Shown here: in pieces, positions 1 to 9,100 of the stretch | How positions within the stretch are numbered: the first letter of the stretch is position 1 | Layout of the letters: every line of letters begins with the position of its first letter | Made by a program: the position numbers and the translations under genes | DNA from: Phytophthora colocasiae | Lineage: Eukaryota > Oomycota > Peronosporomycetes > Peronosporales > Peronosporaceae | Assembly: GCA_018806915.1 (NCBI GenBank) | Contig: JAGKQI010000048.1 | Span: forward strand, 868,001 to 932,000 | Length of the DNA stretch: 64,000 nucleotides | Direction of reading: 5' to 3' | Notes under the pieces: generated by a model | Told to the model about the DNA's origin: nothing | Database searches by the model: none | Seen by the model: only the letters and a program-made list of their open reading frames with translations

Positions 1-180
1 CACGGTGACATCTTCCAAGATGAAACCTCGAGCCTCGAGGATTGTCCAACCGGGTAACTTCCAAAGGATGCATCCACAACTGCCTTTCCGGTTGGAGGTC
101 TTGGCAGCTCCGTCGAAACTTGGAACAACGCCTTCGTAGTCGGACTCCAACATCTCGATACTCATCACTGGTGGTTTCCG
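1..180 (-). pseudogene. Second RNase H-like domain of the Gypsy element, partial
   Basis: Reading the minus strand from 180 to base 1 gives 60 open codons, in a frame shifted by one relative to the preceding domain. The motif SFDGAAKTS around residues 21-29 looks like the first catalytic aspartate motif of RNase H type I. It is followed by a beta-strand-like CGCILWKLPGW segment and by ARGFILEDVTV, which resembles the approach to the next conserved strand. The remainder is off the window. A second RNase H is known in some Ty3/Gypsy lineages of plants and, as I recall, oomycetes. The adjoining first domain appears to have lost catalytic residues, so this second one would have been the active nuclease in the ancestral element. 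Confidence 0.6.
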
Positions 181-760
181 GATGGAATCAACGACTCCGA
201 GATTTCGTCCAAGTGTTCACGAGGAGTGATTCCGGCGCCCATAATGGCCGCTAAACCATCTTCATCCCGTTGGACCTTCCGAATGTCCAAATTCCAGTGG
301 GACAGTGTGAGTCCCCAGGGTACACACCGTCCATCCGCCGACTTGGAATTGATAACCCACTTCAAGACGGAATACCGTGTGTACACGATCAACTTGGACT
401 GTTCAACCAGCGTCCGAAAAACTTGGAGTACTCTCAGTATTGCGATGACCTCCTTTTCCGCAATGTGATATCGCAGTTCAGAGTCGTTCAGAACGCGACC
501 GGTATATCTGACCGGATGGATTACACCATCATACTCCTGGCCCAAGACAGCGCAAGCCGCCCAAGCATTTGCATGCGGGATGATCACGAACGGTCGAGTC
601 CGGTCGGGGTGTCGAAGCAGTGGAGTCGAGACGATCTTGTGCTTCAGAAGTCCGAACGCTTCCTTGGCCTGATCCAAGTTCCGGCCGGACTTGATCTGTT
701 CATCAGTTAACTCATACAACACTGCAGCGACCACCGGAAAGTCTTCGCATCTTCGTACAA
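1..760 (-). mobile_element. Ty3/Gypsy LTR retrotransposon fragment
   Basis: This is the remnant of a Ty3/Gypsy polyprotein read on the minus strand and cut by the left window edge. Conserved coding similarity runs from about 743 down to base 1. It covers the end of the reverse transcriptase connection region, a first RNase H-like domain, and then the start of a second RNase H-like domain. The integrase would lie off the left edge. Upstream in gene order, to the right of about 760, the reading becomes unrecognisable, so the reverse transcriptase core is missing or scrambled. No LTR is visible. The wording of the protein motifs matches retroelements I know from oomycete genomes. That is recognition from memory, not a search. 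At least one frameshift near 180 shows that the copy is dead. Confidence 0.8.
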
Positions 761-872
761 GCTCTTCAGATCCAGCAAAACTGTGCACCAAGTGTGGCAG
801 GAGTGGGATGTCGGAATAAATGGGGGTCCTGCCGTGCGTAAACTTGTGGCTCGAGCTGGCGCAGCAACGCAA
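165..872 (-). pseudogene. Gypsy RT-linked RNase H domain, degenerate copy
   Basis: This open stretch of 235 codons resembles the oomycete Gypsy reverse transcriptase/RNase H region only from about residue 44 (EDFPVVAAVLYEL) onward. The first 43 residues look like junk sequence, so the true start is lost. Recognisable blocks are LLRHPDRTRPFVIIPHANAW (residues 86-104), HPVRYTGRVLNDSELRYHIAEKE (119-141) and YTRYSVLKWV (164-173). In canonical RNase H, aspartates sit in the TDAS and TDH motifs. Here the aligned positions read PHAN and TRY, so both look lost, while the glutamate of AEKE is kept. The frame ends at 165, just after a frameshift near 180. It continues in another frame into the second RNase H-like domain. 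The domain probably acted as a structural tether rather than a nuclease. Confidence 0.7.
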
Positions 873-1140
873 CCGAAAAGCGATTCTTCTTCCGCAGAAA
901 ACGTATAATTGACCGAGTTATCCTGATGGCACAACAGCAACACGTCACTTATGAGCAAACAGTATGCTTACTAGAGAATCACAGAACACAGTTGCACCTA
1001 ACGTTGAACGCTTTGAGCGAGAATCTAAAAGGAAAGATCGACGTAGGCAACATATACACTCTAGAGTTAGTACACTTGTCGTTGAACTACATTCGAACTC
1101 AATGGAGACTTACATACTCGACTACACCGCCGCGCACGCG

Positions 1141-1257
1141 GCCATCGCCTCCTCGTCGCTACAGCCTCTCCTCCTGGCCGGCTGGTGCCGGTCTGCACCG
1201 ACGCGCGCGCGGCCACCACCTCCTCCAGCCCCCCCCCCCCCCGGCCGGTCTGCACCG
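1141..1257. repeat. C-rich low-complexity tandem duplication
   Basis: Two diverged copies of a roughly 57-bp segment each end in GCCGGTCTGCACCG (1187-1200 and 1244-1257). The second copy contains an uninterrupted run of 14 C (1229-1242). The short reading frames over this block are compositional artefacts. Confidence 0.7.
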
Positions 1258-1394
1258 CCGCACACAAGGCGCTTGATTCCTCCCGTTTTTTCCGCGAATG
1301 ACAATGTTGGGTTGGGGTTAAAAATGTGCTAACAAACTTTTCTGATAGCAGCTGTTATTCAGGGGACGACACTTTTGATAACACAACTATCAGA

Positions 1395-1424
1395 GGGACG
1401 GGACGGCGACGGGACGGGGACGAG
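1395..1424. repeat. GGGACGG-type microsatellite
   Basis: A short run of imperfect 5-6 base repeats (GGGAC, GGCGAC, GGGGAC). It is probably simple replication-slippage sequence, with no coding potential. Confidence 0.6.
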
Positions 1425-1732
1425 AAGGGGGACCACGCGCTCTTTCACTTCCGATAATGGATACCCCTAATCTACCATTGTCTTGGGCATTTTGACCAAG
1501 CCTGGTTCCCAAAACAATGAATTGCGATAGTGATGCCAAAAGTCTAAAATAAGGGCGATTCTGTGACGTCAAAAAGTGGCGATGTGTGCGTATCGTTTTC
1601 ATAGGACCCCACCGGCATTATGGACTGATAGCAGCTTGCGCATGCGCTCACACGGCGTCAAACGAGTCGAGGTACTAGCAGCGAGGTTGTTGCTGTCATT
1701 TTAGGCGGTCGGGGTGGGCATGCGCCGCATTT

Positions 1733-1741
1733 TTTTTTTTG
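1733..1741. repeat. Left 9-bp target-site duplication of Merlin element
   Basis: TTTTTTTTG immediately precedes the left terminal repeat, and the same nine bases follow the right terminal repeat at 3080-3088. Merlin elements create 8-9 bp duplications, so the length fits. The low complexity of the site lowers certainty somewhat. Confidence 0.75.
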
Positions 1742-1778
1742 GGCACATACATAATAAAGGCCCGCATGTATACAGACT
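1742..1778 (+). repeat. Left terminal inverted repeat of Merlin element
   Basis: These 37 bases are the exact reverse complement of 3043-3079. The identity suggests either a fairly young insertion or selection on the ends while the element was mobile. Confidence 0.95.
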
Positions 1779-2222
1779 CAACCGGAGGGTATCCGGATAC
1801 ACAGCAAAGCAACCCCGCTAGTAGATTACCCTTTACAGCTAAGTATACATCACAACTGATACTTGCGCCGAATTCCCAGCACTAGCCCATGGGAGTACTG
1901 GCTCGCCTGTGGCGTCTTGGTTTGATTGAAGTACCAAGATCGCCACTGGCAGTCATCGAGGTACTGAAGGACGACGCTCTTCCGCATGCCCCGCTCACTT
2001 TTCAGGCGTGCCTTTATCTTTACCTCCCAGACCCCCTCAATCCGGTTTGTATGGGCGCCGGTGGAGGGGTCTACGAAATTCTTAGAGTGGTTAACTCACT
2101 GATGGCTGTAGCCCATCCCGGCCAAGTATTGGTTGTTCTCGAGTGTGTGAAGTAAGCCCTTGTTCGGCCCGCTCCGCACCTCCGTCACGTACGACTTGAT
2201 CATGTTGGACGTGATCAAAGTC

Positions 2223-2287
2223 CTGTAATAATTTATGTCAGTTCACCCATTGAAATTACATCTTAAATCAGTACATCTTGAACGTAC
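2223..2287 (-). other. Possible GT-AG intron 2 of the Merlin transposase
   Basis: The minus strand starts GTACGT at 2287 and ends ATTACAG at 2223, 65 bp with in-frame stops. It lies exactly where family similarity breaks, between CIKQG and TLITSNMIKSYV. Splicing leaves the frame one base short, so either a one-base deletion followed the loss of selection or the intron call is slightly wrong. Confidence 0.5.
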
Positions 2288-2489
2288 CCTGCTTAATGCA
2301 CTCTTTGATGCACTTAGACAAAGTTGGTTTCGTTCTGTCCTCAAACACCACACGTGCAAACCACTTCTTCGTGGTGCGATCGACGCCCCCGAAGACCCCG
2401 AAGTCGGGGTGCTTAGTTCCCCGGTGGTACTTCTGCTTCTTCTTCATACTGGTTTCGTCAATTTCCACCACGTGGCCCTCACCACCAAC

Positions 2490-2548
2490 CTGTACGAGCA
2501 CGGGGACTTAGATGACACAATAAAATACGTAAATACAATTGTACTTAC
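2490..2548 (-). other. Probable GT-AG intron 1 of the Merlin transposase
   Basis: The minus strand starts GTAAGTAC at 2548 and ends TACAG at 2490, 59 bp in all. Removing it joins the RDICSAEMNLCDMR part to VGGEGHVVEIDET without changing frame. This junction matches the continuous order expected for the family. Without removal the frame change would separate the DNA-binding part from the catalytic core. Short introns of this size are usual in oomycetes. The splice itself is inferred. Confidence 0.7.
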
Positions 2549-3042
2549 TCGCATATCACACAAATTCATCTCCGCTGAGCAAATGTCCCTCGCGTACATA
2601 TACCATTGGCCAGCCGCGGTAGGCGTCAGCTCCACGTGCTGAGTGGCCTCGCCTACGTGCGTGCGGCTGGCCCAAAAGTATAGCACCTTCACGAGCTTCG
2701 ACAGCGGAGCCCTCGAACGCGCGAAAAACGAGTTCGCTCGAACGCTGCGCTGCAGCCGGAGCGGTTACAGCGCCAGCGCTTTCCTTGGGGTCGCATGTCG
2801 CCGCCGCGGGGGCAGTCCATCGATTCGGCAATCAAGCCGGCTCGCATGCACCACATAAGAGCACCCTCCTCCGTAGCGCATGCGAGCATGACCTGAAATG
2901 CCATGAGTCGACACTGAGGTCGTACTCGGGGGCATCGGGGGTGCGTCATGGCTGGGCGGGTTTGTGGTGGCAGCGGGGGGTTTGCAAGTGAGAGCAAAAT
3001 GCACTGGCTAGAATTGCTACGGGTTCGAATCCGGATGTATAC

Positions 3043-3079
3043 AGTCTGTATACATGCGGGCCTTTATTATGTATGTGCC
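3043..3079 (-). repeat. Right terminal inverted repeat of Merlin element
   Basis: Exact reverse complement of 1742-1778. It lies on the transposase start side of the element. Confidence 0.95.
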
Positions 3080-3088
3080 TTTTTTTTG
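3080..3088. repeat. Right 9-bp target-site duplication of Merlin element
   Basis: TTTTTTTTG, identical to 1733-1741 and directly abutting the right terminal repeat. Confidence 0.75.
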
Positions 3089-3321
3089 TTAGAACAGAAA
3101 AGGTTTTCTTTAGAAATACTCCAATAATGGTATAAAAGTCACAACGCCATAATTGCTTTGACCAAAAAAAAAGTGTTTAAATACAAATTATTGGGTATAC
3201 TTAGTAGAGCGAATTCAAATGCATTCTGTTCATACGGTACAGATATCTCAATAGCTGAGAAACAAAAACGCAAAATAGCAACACATCGGTTGTGTCAGTG
3301 CTGAAGCAGTGGCGCGACTGG
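3089..3321. other. Unassigned AT-rich bridge to the large repeat array
   Basis: About 230 bp with no recognisable gene or repeat. It ends abruptly where the first telomere-type motif of the large-unit array begins. It does not resemble the AT-rich tails that precede the same motif in later units. Confidence 0.6.
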
Positions 3322-3346
3322 TTTTAGGGTTTAGGGTTCCTAAACC
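3322..3346 (+). repeat. Interstitial telomere-type junction, unit 1
   Basis: Two TTTAGGG repeats (3323-3336), then TT, then CCTAAACC (3339-3346). The result is an inverted repeat GGTTTAGG / CCTAAACC with a 3-base loop. Confidence 0.85.
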
Positions 3347-3348
3347 GA

Positions 3349-3409
3349 CACGTCCCTGGGTTAAAATCCCATACAAAAAATACACTCCCCCCAGAATGTC
3401 AGGGACGTG
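3349..3409 (+). other. Inverted repeat pair in the constant head, unit 1
   Basis: CACGTCCCTG (3349-3358) and CAGGGACGTG (3400-3409) are perfect reverse complements separated by 41 bases. They are conserved in all five unit heads. Two more GACGTGT-type motifs follow within 100 bases. It might be a protein-binding cluster or a leftover of the element's origin. No function can be assigned. Confidence 0.5.
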
Positions 3410-5910
3410 ACTTTTCCCATACTGTTAATATAGGGGCTCGGTACGGACGTGTCCGAGGGTTTGAGTTTTCGGAAAGACGTGTCGTGGACCTAAACTAGTG
3501 AGTCTGGAGCTACCTAAAATTATTAATTTTGGGTTTTGGTCCTTTTCGAAGCCCAAACAGCGTGAACTCGGCGGAAAATTGGAGAGTGAAAAAAATAATT
3601 GTTCTGAAAATGTATGACTGTACTTTCATGTCGTATAGACGGGCCAATCAGACAATTTTTAAAACTTCGTCAATACTTCACTTCACTATACGAAAATTTG
3701 TGAGGTGGGGTATTTTGATACGGGGAAGATGATGGTGGGATTCGCATGCGACATAGACAGGCCAATCACCCAGTTTTTCAAAACTTTCTCAATATTGCAC
3801 TTCACTATACGAAAACTTGTGAGGTGGGGTATTTCGATACGGGTAAGATGATGGTGGTATCCACATGTGACATAAACAGGCCATTCAGCCATTTTTCAAA
3901 ACTTTCTCAATTTTGCACTTCACTATACGAAAACTTGTGAGGTGGGGTATTTCGATACGGGTAAGATGATGGTGGTATCCCCATGAGACATAGACGGGCC
4001 AATTAGCCATTTTTCAAAACTTTCTCAATATTGCACTTCAGTATACGAAAATTTGTGAGGTGAGGTTGTTCGATACGGGGAAAATGATGGTAAGACTCCC
4101 ATGTAGCATAAACGGGCCGAACGCACGTATAACGTCTTCATGTTAAAAACTCCTTGTATAAGTTAATACTGACTTGAGATATTAAATCTGGCCGAAACAC
4201 GAAGTACCATTGGAAAGAGCATGAAAAAGTACATTGTTTCCATGTGCGTAAGAAAGGGACACTGTAGATATAGCCAATGATAGAGTAAGAAACGTCTTAT
4301 TTTTTAAAAACGCCTGTATAAGCTAATACTGACTTAAGATATTAAATTTGGTTGATGGACGAGATACCATCGGAAAGAGCATAAAAAGTACGTTAAATCC
4401 ATCTAAGAATTTTTAATAGCGTGTAAGTATAGCCAAACTTATGACGAGATTAGTGGGCGTTTGGTGGTGTCAATGTGTACTAAGTTTAAGTGAGTTTGCC
4501 TTTAAACCTGAATAACTTTGCGAAGACTTAACATATGGAAATGGTTCTTAGTATGATCATGTAGCGCGTAAAATTCTGCGTTGAATCCATCTAAGTAGAA
4601 CGAGCAGACATTAAGTTTAAGTATAGTTATGGCCAGTCAAAGATGAAAATTTTGAAAATTCACTTTAACACTTAATAACTTTGTCAAAAATAAGATTTGG
4701 GAGTGCTACCAAGAATAGTCGTGTAGACCGTCAGAAACTACGTTAGGTACATAAAAGAAGCGTCGCCCAATTGCAAGATTAGCCGAAGTTAGAGCAGAAA
4801 CAGTGAAACTTTTGAAAGAGTGAGTATAGGGAAGTACAAAGTAAGTAATTTGACTTTAAACGTGAATAACTTTGCGAAGACTTAACATATGGAAATGCTA
4901 CTTAGTATGATCATGTAGCGCGTAAAAATTTACATTGAATTCATCTAAGTAGAACGAGCAGACATTAAGTCTAAGTATAGTTATGTCCAGTCAAAGATGA
5001 AATTTTGAAAATTCACTTTAACACTTAATAACTTTGTCAAAAATAAGATTTGGGAGTGCTACCAAGAATAGTCGTGTAGAGCGTCAGAAACTACGTTAGG
5101 TACATAAAAGAAGCGTCGCCCAATTGCAAGATTAGCCGAAGTTAGAGCAGAAACAGTGAAACTTTTGAAAGAGTGAGTATAGCGAAGTACAAAGTAAGTA
5201 ATTTGACTTTAAACGTGAAAACCTTTGCGAAGACTTAACATATGGAAATGCTACTTAGTATGATCGTATAGCGCGTAAAATTCTACGTTGAATCCACCTA
5301 AGTAGAACGAGCAGACTTGAAGTTGAAGTATAGTTATGGCCAGTCAAAGATGAAAAATTTTCAAATCACTTTAAAACTTAATAACTTTTACAAATATAAG
5401 ATTTGGGAGTGCTACCAAGAACAGTCGTGTAGAGCGTCAGAAACTACGTTAGGTACATAAAAGAAGCGTCGCTGAAGTGCAAGAACAGCCGAAGTTAGAG
5501 CAGAAAGAGTGAAACTTTTGAAAGAGTGAGTATAGATAAGTAGAAAGTAAGTAATTTGACTTTAAACGTGAATAACTTTGCGAAGACTTAACATATAGAA
5601 ATGCTACTTAGTATGATCGTATAGCGCGTCAAATGCTACGTTGAATCCACCTAAGTAGAACGAGGAGACTTCAAGTCTAAGTATAGTTATGGCCAGTCAA
5701 AGGTGATTTTTTTAAAATTCACTTTGACACTTAATAACTTTATCAAAAATAAGATTTGGGAGTGCTACCAAGAATAGTCGTGAAGTGTCTGGAACTACGT
5801 TAGAGACATGAAAGAAGCGTCATCTTAGTGCAAGATTAGCCGAAGTTAGAATAGCAAAAGTGTAAGAGTCATTTTCCTAAATAAATTTGCAATAATGGAA
5901 TTGATAACAA

Positions 5911-5939
5911 TACAATAATTGTTTAAAGTAATTATTGTA
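5911..5939 (+). other. Conserved stem-loop in the AT-rich tail, unit 1
   Basis: The arms TACAATAATT and AATTATTGTA (10 bp, perfect) flank the 9-base loop GTTTAAAGT. The same structure is found in the other complete tails at 8960-8988, 12668-12696 and 16025-16053. It is followed about 20 bases later by an imperfect palindrome around GGTACA / TGTACC. The function is unknown. An AT-rich hairpin next to telomere-type sequence could be a replication or recombination element, but that is speculation. Confidence 0.6.
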
Positions 5940-6095
5940 ATTTAAATAAAATAAGTGGGTACACTGTACCAACTTTAAAACTTATATTTTATAAATTTTA
6001 AGGGTTAAATATGGGTAAAAAACGAAGCAATATACAGAGTACCGAAGGAACCCGACTAAGTACGAATTAGGGTTTATGTAGGGTTAAACCGCTAA

Positions 6096-6117
6096 TAGGG
6101 TTTAGGGTTCCTAAACC
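6096..6117 (+). repeat. Interstitial telomere-type junction, unit 1/2 boundary
   Basis: TAGGG plus one full TTTAGGG (6101-6107), then TT and CCTAAACC (6110-6117). Degenerate telomere-like sequence (TTAGGGTTTATGTAGGGTT) lies just upstream at about 6068-6086. Confidence 0.85.
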
Positions 6118-9100
6118 GACACGTCCCTGGGTTAAAATCCCATACAAAAAATACACTCCCCCCAGAATGTCAGGGACGTGACTTTTCCCATACTGTTAAT
6201 ATAGGGGCTCGGTACGGACGTGTCCGAGGGTTTGAGTTTTCGGAAAGACGTGTCGCGGACCTAAACTAGTGAGTCTGGAGCTACCTAAAATTATTAATTT
6301 TGGGTTTTCGTCAATTCCGAAGCCCAAACAGCGTGAACTCGGCGGAAAATTGGAAAGTGAAAAAAATAATTAGTTTAAAAATGGATGACTGTACTCCCAT
6401 GTCGTATAGACGGGCCAATCAGCCGTTTTTCAAAACTTCGTCAATACTTCACTTCACTATACGAAAATCGGAGAGGTGAGGTATTTCGACATGGTGGGAT
6501 TCACGGGTGATATAGACGGGCCAATCAGCCGCTTTTTGAAACTTTTTCAATACTTCACTTCACTATACGAAAAATTGTGAGGTGGGGTATTTTGATACGG
6601 GGAAGATGATGGTGGGATCCCCATGAGACATAGACGGGCCAACCAGCCGCTTTTTGAAACTTTTTCAATACTTCACTTCACTATACGAAAACTTGTGAGG
6701 TGGGGTATTTCGATACGGGGAAGATGATGGTGGTATCCACATGTGACATAAACGGGCCAATCAACCGGTATTCAAAACTTTCTCAATATTGCACTTCAGT
6801 ATACGAAAACTTGTGAGGTGGGGTATTTCGATACGGGGAAGATGATGGTGGTATCCCCATGAGACATAGACGGGCCAATTAGCCATTTTTCAAAACTTTC
6901 TCAATATTGCACTTCAGTATACGAAAATTTGTGAGGTGGGGTATTTTGATACGGGGAAGATGATGGTGGTATCTCCATGTGGCATAGACGGTCCAATCAT
7001 CGGGTTTTGAAACTTTCTCAATACTTCACTTTACTATATGAAAACTTGTGAGCTGGGGTATTTTGACACGGGGAAGATGATGGTGAGATCCCCATGTGAC
7101 ATAGACAGGCGATTCAGCCAGTATTCAAAACTTTCTCAATATTGCACTTCACTATACGAAAACTTGTGAGGTGGAGTATTTCGATACGGGGAAAATGATG
7201 GTGAGATCCCTATGAGACATAGACAGGCCAATCAGCCATTTTTCAAAACTTTCTCAATATTGCACTTCAGTATACGAAAATTTGTGAGGTGAGGTTGTTC
7301 GATACGGGGAAGATGATGGTAAGACTCCCATGTAGCATAAACGGGCTGAACGCACGTATAACGTCTTCATGTTAAAAACTCCTTGTATAAGTTAATACTG
7401 ACTTGGGATATTATATTTGGTTGACAGACCATATACCATCCGAAAGAGCATGAAAAAGTACATTGTTTCCATGTGCGTAAGAAAGGGACACGGTACATAT
7501 AGCCAATGATACAGCAAGAACCGTCCTATTTTGAAAAATGCCTGTACAAGCTAATAATGACTTGAGATATTAAATATGGCCGACAAACGAAGTACCATCG
7601 GAAAGAGCATGAAAAAGTACATTGTTTCCATGTGCGTAAGAAAGGGACACTGTAGATATAGCCAATAATAGAGCAAGAAACGTCTTGGTTTTTAAAAATG
7701 CCTGTATACGCTAATACTGACTTGAGATATTAAATCTGGCAGACACACGAAGTACCATCGGAAAGAGCATAAAAAAGTACGTTAAATCCACCTAAGAAAT
7801 TTTGATAACGTGTAAGTATAGCCAAACTTATGACGAGATTAGTGGGCGTTTGGTGGTGTCAATGTGTAGTAAGTTTGAGTGAGTTTGCCTTTAAACTTGA
7901 ATAACTTTACGAAGACTTAACATATGGAAATGCTACTTAGTATGATCGTATAGCGCGTTAAATTTTACATTGAATTAACCTAAGTAGAACGAGCAGACAT
8001 TAAGTCTAAGTATAGTTATGTCCAGTCAAAGATGAAATTTCAAAAAATCACTTTAAAACTTAATAACTTTTACAAATATAAGATTTGGGAGTGCTACCAA
8101 GAACAGTCGTGTAGAGCGTCAGAAACTACGTTAGGTACATAAAAGAAGCGTCGCTGAAGTGCAAGAACAGCCGAAGTTAGAGCAGAAAGAGTGAAACTTT
8201 TGAAAGAGTGAGTATAGGGAAGTACAAAGTAAGTAATTTGACTTTAAACGTGAATAACTTTGCGAAGACTTAACATATGGAAATGCTACTTAGTATGATC
8301 ATGTAGCGCGTAAAAATTTACATTGAATTCATCTAAGTAGAACGAGCAGACATTAAGTCTAAGTATAGTTATGTCCAGTCAAAGATGAAATTTCAAAAAA
8401 TCACTTTAAAACTTAATAACTTTTACAAATATAAGATTTGGGAGTGCTACCAAGAACAGTCGTGTAGAGCGTCAGAAACTACGTTAGGTACATAAAAGAA
8501 GCGTCGCTGAAGTGCAAGAACAGCCGAAGTTAGAGCAGAAAGAGTGAAACTTTTGAAAGAGTGAGTATAGGGAAGTACAAAGTAAGTAAATTGACTTTAA
8601 ACGTAAATAACTCTGCGAAAACTTAACATATGGAAATGCTTCTTAGTATGATCATGTAGCGCGTTAAATTTTACATTGAATTAACCTAAGTAGAACGAGG
8701 AGACTTCAAGTCTAAGTATAGTTATGCTCAGTTAAAGGTGAAATTTTGAAAATTCACTTTGACAGTTAATAACTTTGTCAAAAATAAGATTTAGGAGTGC
8801 TACCAAAAATGGTCGTGTAGAGCGTCTGGAACTACGTTAGAGACATGAAAGAAGCGTCGCCTTAGTGCAAGATTAGTGCAAGATTAGCCGAAGTTAGAAT
8901 AGCAAAAGTGTAAGAGTCATTTTCATAAATAATTCGCAATAATGGAATTAAAATAACAATACAATAATTGTTTAAAGTAATTATTGTAATTTAAATAAAA
9001 TAAGTGGGTACATTGTACCACCTTTATAATTTTATATTTTATAAATTTCTAAAGGTAAAATTTTAAATATAAAAATGGCAAAATTGAAGTACCGAAAACA

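Larger units (their letters stand above)
781..1732. other. Intergenic transposon debris, no gene recognised
   Basis: I see no convincing gene here. Short reading frames exist on both strands but have no family motifs and cross low-complexity sequence. The stretch contains a C-rich block (1141-1257), a short GGGAC-type tandem run (1395-1424), an 8-bp inverted repeat (1341-1348 with 1387-1394), and a 12-bp direct repeat CTGATAGCAGCT at 1342-1353 and 1625-1636. The last two might be edges of an unidentified element, but I cannot show it. Confidence 0.5.
1850..2904 (-). pseudogene. Merlin/ISXO2-like DDE transposase, disrupted
   Basis: Read from 2904 to 1850 this is a transposase of about 310 codons after removing two apparent introns (2490-2548 and 2223-2287). 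The chosen start begins MAFQVMLACATEEGAL, where family-like sequence begins. Next comes a zinc-ribbon-like segment (MDCPRGGDM then RWRCNRSGC) in which one expected cysteine is glycine. A helix-turn-helix-like part follows (KVLYFWASRTHVGEATQH then YMYARDICS). The DDE core starts with VEIDET (first Asp at 2457-2459) and RGTKHPDFGVFGGVDRTTKK. The second acidic site reads TSNM, with Asn at 2204-2206 where Asp is expected. The third reads NRIEGVWE, with Glu at 2036-2038. Lesions seen are a frameshift near 2731-2737, a one-base frame problem at the second splice junction, and TGA at 2096-2098 just before VNHSKNFVDP. The final stop is at 1850-1852. The family is clear, and the copy is inactive. Confidence 0.85.
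1742..3079 (-). mobile_element. Merlin (ISXO2-like) DNA transposon, complete but inactive
   Basis: A 1338-bp element with perfect 37-bp terminal inverted repeats (1742-1778 and 3043-3079, both starting GGCACATACATAATAAAGG when read inward). It is flanked by a 9-bp target duplication and carries a minus-strand transposase of the ISXO2/IS1016 DDE type. Termini, target duplication and transposase all agree with the Merlin superfamily, which is common in oomycetes and some animals. Both ends are intact, so the insertion itself was not rearranged. The transposase, however, has a frameshift, a premature stop and an apparently altered catalytic residue, so the copy cannot mobilise itself. It could still be a substrate for an active relative. 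Confidence 0.92.
3322..6095 (+). repeat. Large composite repeat unit 1
   Basis: The head occupies about 3322-3640. Four ~118-bp subrepeats are marked by GAGGTG(G/A)GG at 3702, 3821, 3939 and 4057. Two ~160-bp subrepeats have AGYTAATACT at 4161 and 4321. Four ~354-bp subrepeats have CGAAGACTTA at 4521, 4875, 5228 and 5581. The AT-rich tail runs from about 5860 to 6095. The unit starts directly at a telomere-type motif with no preceding tail, unlike all later units. Its first 118-bp copies differ more from the family than those of units 3-5. Confidence 0.85.

Noticed and set aside
926..1332. Short proline- and alanine-rich reading frames on both strands
   Set aside because: They are produced by the C-rich tandem block and a C14 run; no family motif and no consistent start.
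1342..1636. Possible small transposon bounded by CTGATAGCAGCT at both ends
   Set aside because: The 12-bp matches are direct, not inverted, and no target duplication or internal signature accompanies them.
1889..2155. Plus-strand reading frame of 88 codons starting MGVLARLWRLG
   Set aside because: It is the antisense shadow of the Merlin transposase C-terminal part, which has clear family motifs on the minus strand.
2235..2642. Plus-strand reading frame of 135 codons
   Set aside because: It is antisense to the transposase DDE core (VEIDET, RGTKHPDF) and has no motifs of its own.
3021..3035. GGGTTCGAATCC, a match to the tRNA B box
   Set aside because: No acceptable T-stem pairs around it and no cloverleaf or A box with correct spacing is found upstream. 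It lies inside the Merlin element.
3529..3940. Short reading frames in the head and first subrepeats of unit 1
   Set aside because: They cross the boundary between constant head and subrepeats and are not conserved in the other four units.
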